Source: JAFKFI01 sp963795435 (GTDB lineage Bacteria; Pseudomonadota; Alphaproteobacteria; Acetobacterales; Acetobacteraceae). Taken from it: 64,000 bases of DNA. The position numbers and the translations under genes are program-made. The notes under the pieces are model-generated. The model was not told the origin of the DNA and made no database searches. It was given only the letters and a program-made list of their open reading frames with translations. Positions 57,045-64,000 of this stretch are shown in pieces. The stretch spans positions 2,294,001 to 2,358,000 of the forward strand of contig CAWCHV010000007.1 of the NCBI GenBank assembly GCA_963795435.1. The letters are read 5' to 3'. Each line of letters begins with the position of its first letter. Within the stretch, counting starts at the first letter, position 1.

Positions 57045-57568
57045 GCTAGCATCCCCCTCGACCCATCCGGATTCTGACGAACGTTAGGCATAACAGACCG
57101 TCGATGTCAATGGGCTCGCCCGGATTTCTCACAGGGATTGGGTTTCTCACACGAAGTCGGTGCAAAGGGCTCCGAATCGGACCGCATTCAGTGGCGGCGT
57201 GATTTCCTCGGATTCCACGGCCACCAAATCCATGCGCTGCCGCCGAGTGACGGGCAAGTCTAACGATCTTTAGGCGTTGGCCCGGCCCATGCCATCGCCC
57301 CCTGATCGGAATGTGACTTGCCCACGGTAGAACAACCGTTCGGTTGAACGACGGCCGACGAATGGGCGATAGGAGACCGGAGTAGATTGCATATTTGATG
57401 GAGGCTGACGAGTGACCGACCCCGCCGCCGATCGTGCCGCTGGCGAGCGCGACGAGTATTCACCGCATTTCGACTAAGGGCCTCGATCCCGAGGCTGATG
57501 CCGCTGCCTCAAGTCGTAGCTAACACAGCCGATGCCTCGGCTTGTTCAACTCGTCCCGTAACCGGGCT
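57045..57568. other. Gene-free stretch between the binding protein and ClpG
   Basis: About 520 bp with no convincing gene. It holds short repeats (TTTCTCACA appears twice within 30 bp near 57126-57150) and a 21-codon frame at 57412-57477 with a GGAGG ribosome site, neither of which I can assign. Confidence 0.35.
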
Positions 57569-60481
57569 TTACGCGCTCTTTTGACGGCGCCGTTTCGCAG
57601 GCTTCTGCGCCTCACGGCGTCGTGGTGCGTCCTGTACACCCACGGCGCCGGGCCGGGCGGCTGGGTCGTTTGCCGGGATCGAATCTCTGTCGGCCTTTTC
57701 CACCGCATCGGCCGCCCCGACGCCGTCTTCCTGCCGCAGCGCCGGTGGGGCAGCCTTCGGCTCGAGCACGATCTTCTGTTGTGCCGGGTCCCACCGAGCC
57801 AGCACCCGGTCTCCTTCGTGGATCTCGTCCGACAGCATGGAGTGTGCGAGTTGTGTCTCCAGCTCCGAGCGAATCAGGCGCCTCAGTTCACGCGCCCCGA
57901 ATTCAGGACGAAAGCCTACCGCCGCCAGATGGTCGACAACGGACTCTTCCGTATCGAGCTCGATGCCCTGGCCATGCGCCGCGCGCTTTACCCGCTCCAA
58001 CTGCAACTCAACGATGGACCGGATCTCAGCTCGGCTGAGCGCGTGGAAGACGATGATGTCGTCGATCCGGTTGAGAAACTCGGGCCGGAAATGCGCGCGC
58101 AGGACATCCATCAACTCTCGCTTGAGCCGGCCCTGATCGTCCTGGTCAGTGCCGCGCAACCGCAAGTTCCGCTGGATCAGGTCGGAGCCCAGATTGCTGG
58201 TCGCGATCACGATCGTGTTGGTGAAGTCGACCACCCGGCCCTTGCCGTCGGTCAGGCGACCATCGTCGAACACCTGCAGGAGGACATTGTAGACATCGGG
58301 ATGGGCCTTCTCGATCTCGTCGAGGAGCACGACGCTGTACGGATGACGCCGCACACGCTCAGTAAGCTGACCGCCTTCCTCGTAGCCGACATAGCCGGGC
58401 GGTGCGCCGATCAGGCGTGCAACGGCATGACGCTCCATGTATTCCGACATGTCGATGCGGATCATCGCATCCTCGTCGCCGAACACGGTTTCGGCGAGCG
58501 CTTTGGCAAGCTCTGTCTTGCCCACCCCCGTCGGGCCCAGAAACAGGAAGGTGGCCACCGGCCGCCGGCCCTCGCGCAGACCCGCCCGCGACAGCCGAAC
58601 CGCGTCGCTGACCGCCTTGACAGCCTCCTCCTGCCCGATGACGCGCTCGTGCAGCCGCCCCTCCATCTTGATGAGACGCTCGCGTTCCTCGGTCGTGAGC
58701 TCATTGACAGGAATGCCCGTCAGTTTCGAGACTATCTGTGCAATGTCCGCTGCAACAACCTCGGTGGACGCTGAACCGCGATCGCGCCGCCAGCGCTCCG
58801 TCGCATCGTTCAGTTCCTTGTCCTTCGCATCGTATTGTCTCTGCAAATCCTCGGCGCGATCGAATTGCTTGCGGGAGGTCGCGAAATCCTGTTCGCGCTT
58901 GATCTGCCGCACCTCTGCATCGAGCTCCTGAACATCAACGGGCCTGGCCGTCGCGGCGATCTTTACCCGGGCCGCGGCCTGATCGATCAGATCGATGGCC
59001 TTGTCGGGCAGGAACCGGCCGGTGATGTAGCGGTCCGAGAGTTCTGCGGCCGCGAGGATCGCAGCGTCCGTGATCGTGACCTTATGATGCGCCTCCAGCG
59101 AGTCGCGCAGACCGCGCAGGATCATGATGGTTTGGGCAACTGTGGGTTCGTCTATCAGCACCGGCTGGAAACGCCGCTCCAGTGCCGCATCCTTCTCGAT
59201 ATGCTTTTGATACTCATTCAGCGTGGTGGCACCGATAAGGTTCAACTCACCTCTGGCGAGAGCAGGCTTGAACGTGTTGGCAACGTCGAGGCCGCCCTCT
59301 CCTCCGCCCTGTCCAGCGCCCACGATGGTATGAATTTCGTCGATGAATAGGATAAGGCGATCCTGCTGGTCGGTGACCTCCTTCAAGATCTGCTGCACTC
59401 GTTCCTCGAACTCACCGCGGTACTTGGAGCCCGCAACCATTGAGTTCACCGAAAGCTCCACGAGCCGTTTGTCGTGCAACGCTTCCGGCACGTCACCGGC
59501 GACAATGCGTTGTGCCAGGCCTTCGACGATGGCTGTCTTGCCGACACCGGGCTCTCCAATCAGGACCGGATTGTTCTTCTTCCGCCGGGCGAGTACTTCG
59601 ATCGTCGTCTCGATCTCGCGCGCGCGGCCGATCACCGGATCGAGCTTGCCTTCTCGCGCCAGCTTGGTGAGGTCGCGGGCGTGCTTGTCGAGATTGGGCG
59701 TGTTGGTCGGTGTCTCGACCCGGCCTTCCTCGGCGCCGCGACCGACCACTTTGGTGATCTGCTGGCGAATCGCTTCAGGCGTCAAGCCGTAGCGCCGCAG
59801 GATATCGGCCGCCAGTCCCTCTCCCTCTTCAGCCAAACCAATGAGCAGATGCTCCGGCCCCACATAGGAATGGCCAAGCTCTGCCGAGGCTCTGAAGGCA
59901 CGCGCAAGTGCGTCCTTGACGCGTGGACTGACGCCTATTTCGCTGTCTTTCTCCACGCGAGCCTCGCCGTGCGGCGCTTCCTTCTCTAGTTGAGAACGCA
60001 GCGTATCAGCGGAGACCTTGAATTGATCGAGGATGGTGCGAACCACGTCACTGTCGCACAGCGCCAGGAGCAGGTGCTCTGTGTCGACTTCGCGTCGGCC
60101 ATGCTCGGCTGCCTCATGGGCAGCCTTCTGCAGGATTTCCTCGGCATGCGACGATAGCCTTTCGGCCCCCGTCGCCTGGCGGCCGCGTGCCGCTCGCCGG
60201 CGGATGGGATCGGGGGTGCCGCCGTCTCCCTTCCCTCCGGATTGGTCACCTCCGTCGCCGCCGTGGCTGAAAAGGTCGTTGCCGAAGAAGTCGCCGAACA
60301 GGCTACCGCCTCGGCCGCCAAACAAGGACTCGAGCGGCGAATTGCGCCGGCCCTGCTGGTGCGCCAGGCGCCGGAAATCGAGATCACAGAGCTCAAGGTT
60401 TTCTCGCCGGCCATTGCTGACGACCTCGGCCTGGACTGTCGCCGGCCGAATACCACAAACGTCGCAGACTCCGTCTGCCAT
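57569..60481 (-). CDS. ClpG/ClpK-like AAA+ disaggregase
   Basis: 970 residues. Order: an N-terminal zinc-finger-like segment (CDVCGIRPATVQAEVV with a third Cys in ELCDLDF); a Gly-rich stretch (FGGRGGSLFGDFFGNDLF); two Clp N-type repeats (LSSHAEEILQKAAHEAAEHG, RAFRASAELGHSYVGPEHLL); first AAA+ with GEPGVGKT near residue 308; second AAA+ with GPTGVGKT near residue 647; and a basic Lys/Arg-rich tail. The loop after SNLGSDLIQRNLRLRG has no LGF/IGF motif for ClpP, so it is more like ClpB/ClpG than ClpC: it should unfold aggregates without handing them to a protease. ClpK/ClpG confers heat tolerance in other species. Here it stands alone, not in a known heat-resistance island. Confidence 0.85.
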   Translation of the reverse strand: MADGVCDVCGIRPATVQAEVVSNGRRENLELCDLDFRRLAHQQGRRNSPLESLFGGRGGSLFGDFFGNDLFSHGGDGGDQSGGKGDGGTPDPIRRRAARGRQATGAERLSSHAEEILQKAAHEAAEHGRREVDTEHLLLALCDSDVVRTILDQFKVSADTLRSQLEKEAPHGEARVEKDSEIGVSPRVKDALARAFRASAELGHSYVGPEHLLIGLAEEGEGLAADILRRYGLTPEAIRQQITKVVGRGAEEGRVETPTNTPNLDKHARDLTKLAREGKLDPVIGRAREIETTIEVLARRKKNNPVLIGEPGVGKTAIVEGLAQRIVAGDVPEALHDKRLVELSVNSMVAGSKYRGEFEERVQQILKEVTDQQDRLILFIDEIHTIVGAGQGGGEGGLDVANTFKPALARGELNLIGATTLNEYQKHIEKDAALERRFQPVLIDEPTVAQTIMILRGLRDSLEAHHKVTITDAAILAAAELSDRYITGRFLPDKAIDLIDQAAARVKIAATARPVDVQELDAEVRQIKREQDFATSRKQFDRAEDLQRQYDAKDKELNDATERWRRDRGSASTEVVAADIAQIVSKLTGIPVNELTTEERERLIKMEGRLHERVIGQEEAVKAVSDAVRLSRAGLREGRRPVATFLFLGPTGVGKTELAKALAETVFGDEDAMIRIDMSEYMERHAVARLIGAPPGYVGYEEGGQLTERVRRHPYSVVLLDEIEKAHPDVYNVLLQVFDDGRLTDGKGRVVDFTNTIVIATSNLGSDLIQRNLRLRGTDQDDQGRLKRELMDVLRAHFRPEFLNRIDDIIVFHALSRAEIRSIVELQLERVKRAAHGQGIELDTEESVVDHLAAVGFRPEFGARELRRLIRSELETQLAHSMLSDEIHEGDRVLARWDPAQQKIVLEPKAAPPALRQEDGVGAADAVEKADRDSIPANDPAARPGAVGVQDAPRRREAQKPAKRRRQKSA

Positions 60482-61201
60482 GTCCCGTCTCCATGCTGCC
60501 GGCCGCAGGTAGGCGGCCGTCGGTTTCCGTTTGGTGCCCTCGTCTTCTCCGATCAGATGGAGGTTTCTATTTGAAGGCTTCTCTCAAGGGACCAGCCATG
60601 ACCCGCGAATGAGCGATGGTTGCGCCGGCCCCGGCTAAGATGTCTCCGGGGACCGTCGTACGGGCCGCCGTTCACACCCGGCTCCCTTGCTGAACGTCAG
60701 CTGCAGGTGTTTCTTGCGACAACCAGGCCAAGTGTTGTGGACTATAGAGGATGTAGCCGGGACTCGGCAGATGTGCGTGTTCGGACCCGTCGCAAATCGA
60801 TGTGAAGCGCTCTGGGTCGTGTCCCCTCGGGTGGTGTAGGAACTCCACTGGTTCCTGGGCGGGCTGAGCCGCGATCAGGCTGCCACGGCAGGCAAGCTGA
60901 TCGTTGGAGCATCGCTGATCGGTGCGAGCGTCTCAACCACAACGGCCGGTCCAGCGTCATTGTCAGCCGCCGCACCTAGTCCCCTTCATGGGACGGCAGC
61001 GTGCCCGATCCACCATCTGGCGCAAGGGCTGGCAGAGCCGGTGCAGACCGTCGTCGGGTCGGGGGCGCACGGCGTCAACTTCCGCGGCCTGTCCACTCCG
61101 TTCGAGCGTGTCCGGCCGGCTCGCGAGGTCGCGACGAAAACAGTTCCGGGTGCAGGGCGAAGGAAATTTCGGCCGAGAGGTGAATGCCGATGCCGCCTCC
61201 G
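60482..61201. other. Gene-free stretch between clpG and the sugar permeases
   Basis: About 720 bp. Open frames are short and do not match known proteins. The part nearest clpG contains its likely promoter region. A short piece (about 60820-60850) recalls IS end sequences, but I cannot confirm a transposon remnant. Confidence 0.35.
60555..60589 (-). promoter_or_regulatory. Possible heat-shock (sigma-32-like) promoter upstream of clpG
   Basis: On the minus strand, CTTGAGA is followed about 18 nt later by CCTCCATCT, loosely like the sigma-32 pair CTTGAAA and CCCCATnT. The spacing is a little long. It lies about 75-110 bp upstream of the clpG start. Confidence 0.25.
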
Positions 61202-62098
61202 CTACTTGATCGCGCCGGCAGTGAGGCCCTTGACGATGAAGCGTTCCAGGAAAATGCCGATCAGCAACAGCGGCAGGATCGCGGCAGTGGACAGCGCGGC
61301 CATCGTCCACCAATCGATGCCTTGGGATCCGGTCTGGCTCGCCACCATCACCGGCAGTGTTTTGGCGTCGGTACTGGTCAACAGCGACGCGAAGAAGTAC
61401 TCGTTCCAGCATAGCACCAGCGACAGGATGAGCGCCGCTGCCATCCCCGGCAGCGCGATCGGCAGCACGATGCGCAGGAAGGCGCCCCATGTCGTCGCTC
61501 CGTCCACATAGGCAGCCTGCTCCAGTTCGACGGGGATCCCGCCGAACTGATCCCGCATGATCCAGATGACGATCGGTAGCACCATCAACGTGTAAATCAG
61601 CACCAGCCCGAACTTGCTGTCGAGCAATGCAAGCTCCTTGTAAAGGATCAGAAACGGAAGCGCGAGCACGACCGGTGGCAGGATCAGCTGCGACAGGAAG
61701 AAGAACGAAATGTCCCTGTTGCGCCAGGGGCCGAACTTGTAGTCGAAGCGGCTCAGCCCATAGCCGGCGAGCGAGCCCATCACCACGGCAAAGAGGGAAG
61801 CGCCGACCGAGGCGACGACACTGTTGGCGAAACGGTGCAGGAACTCCTCGCGCACGGTGGAGACCTGAAAGATCGTCTCCGGCGACAGGCCGAGCGAGCG
61901 CCAGCCCAGCCATTTCGGCGCGAAGTCGAGCCACGGGATGAGGTGGCTGCCGGTGACATCCCTCGCCACCTTAAACGAGGTGGTGAGCGTCCAGTAAATA
62001 GGAAACAATGCGATAAACGTCCACAGGATCAGTGTCGCGTAGATCATGGTGCGCCCGCCAATCCGGCGCGCGATCCGCCAGCGGTGCGACCGCTTCAT
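61202..62098 (-). CDS. Carbohydrate ABC transporter permease (MalG type)
   Basis: 298 residues from the ATG at 62096-62098 (a GTG at 62146 would add 16 residues and directly abut the preceding stop). Six membrane helices and the EAA loop (LEQAAYVDGATTWGAFLRIV, LPIALPGMAAALILSLV) are plain, as is the N-terminal ATLILWTFIALFPIYWTLTT. It forms half of the membrane channel of a sugar or polyol importer. It is the last gene of the cluster in this window; no ATPase gene follows it. It is probably a glycoside or polyol system of the MalFG family. Confidence 0.9.
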   Translation of the reverse strand: MKRSHRWRIARRIGGRTMIYATLILWTFIALFPIYWTLTTSFKVARDVTGSHLIPWLDFAPKWLGWRSLGLSPETIFQVSTVREEFLHRFANSVVASVGASLFAVVMGSLAGYGLSRFDYKFGPWRNRDISFFFLSQLILPPVVLALPFLILYKELALLDSKFGLVLIYTLMVLPIVIWIMRDQFGGIPVELEQAAYVDGATTWGAFLRIVLPIALPGMAAALILSLVLCWNEYFFASLLTSTDAKTLPVMVASQTGSQGIDWWTMAALSTAAILPLLLIGIFLERFIVKGLTAGAIK

Positions 62099-62146
62099 CG
62101 TGCCTGCCGTCGTGCCCAAGCCCGGTGCTCCCCGCTGCGGCCCCAC

Positions 62147-63268
62147 CTACGTCACCCGCCGCATCCAGCGGCTGGCGAGCGCGAGCAGGACGGTGATGAA
62201 GACGATGATGATGACGAGGTAGATCTCGGCGAGCATTGTGCCGTAACCGACGTTCGAACGGTCGCGGTACTCGCGGTAGATGAAGCTGGAGATGGTGTCG
62301 GTTGCGCCGCCCGGCCCGCCGGCTGTGACGTTGATGACGATGTCGGCGAGCTTGAGTTCGAAGATGATGCGCAGGATCACTGCGGTCACGCTAACCGGGA
62401 GCATGAGTGGAAAGGTAATCTTCCAGAATGATTGCCACGGATTGGCGCCGTCCACCTTCGCCAACTCGATCACTTCGCCCGGTAGCGCCTGCAGGCCGGC
62501 AAGCAGCAGGACCATGATGAATGGAATCCAGTTCCAGGCGTCCATCGTCATGATGCTGGCGCGGGCGACCCAGGCCGAACTGAAGAAAGCGGGGCTGTCC
62601 CATCCGAGCATCCGCCCGAGCGCCGCCGCCGGCCCGAACCGGGCTTCCATGATCGACTTGCCGATCATCCAGCTGATAGCGACGGGGCTCAGCATGAACG
62701 GCAGCAAGAAGGCTATGCGGAAGAATTTGCGTGCGCGAATGTCGGAGTTCAGCAGCAGCGCCAGCCCGAAGGCGATCGCATACTGCACCAGTACGGACGC
62801 CACGTAGTATCCCATGTTGCCGAGCGCGTTCCAGAAGAACACATCCTGCGCCAGCGCCGTAATGTTGCCGAGCAGATTGAAATGGACGCCGGTCAACGAA
62901 CTCAGGTTCCAGTCGGTCGCCGCGATGCCAAGGCCGAAGAACGTCGGGAAAATCACCATCGCGATGGTGAACAGTAGCGCCGGCAGCAGGAACAACGCGC
63001 GTTTGCCGTGCTCGCCGCGGATCAGCACTTGGCTCGCGCCGAGCGCCACTGACCAGACGATGTAGGCAAACAGCGTCGGCAGCCAGGTCTCGAACCCAAT
63101 CGCCAGCAGGCGGGTCGCGGACAGCACCTGCATCAACACAACAAGGCCGAGGCCGAGCGAGGCAAGGCGGATCAGGCGCCGACCGGCGATGGCGCTTCTG
63201 GCGACGGTGGTATGACCCTCGCGATGGCGCGCGGTTGCCGCGACCTTCGCGGCGATCTCGTTGGGCAT
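62147..63268 (-). CDS. Carbohydrate ABC transporter permease (MalF type)
   Basis: 373 residues with an extended N-terminus (two extra hydrophobic segments: LIRLASLGLGLVVLMQVL and WLPTLFAYIVWSVALG) before the usual six-helix core (LFLLPALLFTIAMVIFPTFF, FFRIAFLLPFMLSPVAISWM) and EAA loop (EVIELAKVDGANPWQSFWKI). It pairs with the MalG-type permease that begins right after its stop. Upstream is the binding protein of the same system. Confidence 0.9.
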   Translation of the reverse strand: MPNEIAAKVAATARHREGHTTVARSAIAGRRLIRLASLGLGLVVLMQVLSATRLLAIGFETWLPTLFAYIVWSVALGASQVLIRGEHGKRALFLLPALLFTIAMVIFPTFFGLGIAATDWNLSSLTGVHFNLLGNITALAQDVFFWNALGNMGYYVASVLVQYAIAFGLALLLNSDIRARKFFRIAFLLPFMLSPVAISWMIGKSIMEARFGPAAALGRMLGWDSPAFFSSAWVARASIMTMDAWNWIPFIMVLLLAGLQALPGEVIELAKVDGANPWQSFWKITFPLMLPVSVTAVILRIIFELKLADIVINVTAGGPGGATDTISSFIYREYRDRSNVGYGTMLAEIYLVIIIVFITVLLALASRWMRRVT

Positions 63269-63374
63269 CGGACCTCGAGAACCGAGTTGTTGCGCGGCAA
63301 GCAGGGAGAACCTCGGCCGGTGGCGGGACCTCCGCCATCAACCGAAAGGACGGGCGAACAACGCGCGCCGGGAC

Positions 63375-64000
63375 CTAGACGCCGAACGACCCTTTGTAGA
63401 ACGCGATCTGCTTCTCGCGGCCGAGCTTGTCGGTCAGGCCTTCCCAGAGCTTGGCGACGTTGTCGGCACCTTGCTGGGCGGTGAGCTTGCCGGCAAACAC
63501 TTTGGAAAGCTCGTCCTCCGCGAGACTGTAGTACTGGAAGATGCCGGGGATGCGCGGTTCAATCGCGTTGTTCGGGTGATTGTAGGAGGTCGACTGCGAG
63601 TTCAGGTATGAGGTGATGTAGTTTTTCTGGTAGCCGCCAGCGACCCACAGCGCCACGTCGAAGTGGCTCTTCCGGTACGGCTGAAAGCCGGAAGGGTAGG
63701 CGGCAGTCCACATCGACAGGTCGCTGTCGCCGAGCAGTGCCGCTGCACTCCAAGCCGCCTTGTGCTTCTTGCTATCTGCATCGACCGTCTTCATGACGTA
63801 AATGCCCCAGCCGAGATACGCCATGTTTGGCGCGACGTTCGGCCCGGTCGGGAGTGTTTCCCACTTGCCGGTCTTGTGGTTGTACACGTCGTCGGATCCC
63901 GGCAGGATATCGAACAGGATCTGCTTGCCGACGGTCGCGGTATCGCTGGTAACCGCAGTGGTGCCGATATCACCCCACCACTCCAGCAAACCGCCGGTGC
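63375..64000 (-). CDS. Carbohydrate ABC transporter substrate-binding protein, C-terminal part (5' end outside window)
   Basis: The frame is open to the right edge of the window, so only the last ~208 residues are seen. GSDDVYNHKTGKWETLPTGP and NMAYLGWGIYVMKTVDADSK look like the central part of an extracellular solute-binding protein of the sugar family (SBP_bac_1), and the end has LSKVFAGKLTAQQGADNVAK and WEGLTDKLGREKQIAFYKG. It leads the permease pair (106 bp gap), the normal order binding protein, MalF, MalG. Confidence 0.85.
   Translation of the reverse strand, partial: TGGLLEWWGDIGTTAVTSDTATVGKQILFDILPGSDDVYNHKTGKWETLPTGPNVAPNMAYLGWGIYVMKTVDADSKKHKAAWSAAALLGDSDLSMWTAAYPSGFQPYRKSHFDVALWVAGGYQKNYITSYLNSQSTSYNHPNNAIEPRIPGIFQYYSLAEDELSKVFAGKLTAQQGADNVAKLWEGLTDKLGREKQIAFYKGSFGV

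Noticed and set aside
57412..57477. A 21-codon frame with a GGAGG ribosome site upstream
   Set aside because: Too short and without any recognisable feature; noted only in the description of the intergenic stretch.

Overview
The window is high-GC DNA with dense, mostly overlapping or tightly spaced genes and no rRNA, tRNA or CRISPR array that I can see. The gene families and their order point to an alphaproteobacterium, most likely Acetobacteraceae (Rhodospirillales); that placement is inference. Evidence for it is a five-gene F1 ATPase operon split from F0 and placed behind priA, an mdh-sucCD-sucAB-lpd cluster with lineage-restricted DUF genes inside it, DUF484/xerC, pdxA-pdxJ, zapE and MctP with its DUF3311 partner.

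Layout. 0-10 kb: end of an outer-membrane barrel gene, the DUF3311/MctP carboxylate symporter pair, a complete IS30-family element, then a divergent AraC regulator and MFS transporter followed by an AhpD-like enzyme, a ChrR-type cupin, a ferritin-like protein and an orphan amide/amino-acid type binding protein. 10-16 kb: F1 ATPase genes atpHAGDC on the minus strand. 16-24 kb: priA, DUF484, xerC, pdxJ, pdxA. 22-33 kb: a long minus-strand TCA cluster that reads mdh, small protein, sucC, sucD, sucA, sucB, coiled-coil protein, DUF3775, DUF4336, lpdA. 33-39.5 kb: a secreted SNase-like protein with a Gly/His repeat tail, a glycine-zipper lipoprotein, zapE, LysR, an LLM flavin oxidoreductase and DUF2945. 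39.8-48.6 kb: a full potassium-uptake operon, small peptide-kdpF-A-B-C-D-E-PTS IIA. 48.6-57 kb: an accessory, partly decayed region with a DyP peroxidase and encapsulin nanocompartment, GH15, a broken trehalose phosphatase, zwf, a truncated nitronate monooxygenase and a second orphan binding protein. 57.5-64 kb: a ClpG/ClpK-like disaggregase and part of a carbohydrate ABC importer.

The genes fit together as central energy metabolism (TCA cluster, F1 ATPase, zwf) plus stress functions (K+ uptake, peroxide handling, encapsulin, protein disaggregation). Six single-base insertions interrupt otherwise well-conserved genes (araC-type regulator, atpA, sucA twice, zwf, DyP). All six are +1, and several lie in genes that a respiring cell could hardly lose, so they look more like sequence errors than real mutations.

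The nearest thing to an unusual system is the DyP-encapsulin pair. The cargo-loading peptide is readable at the DyP C-terminus, the two genes overlap by 8 bp, and small remnants of a winged-helix regulator and a Dps-like gene lie immediately upstream.
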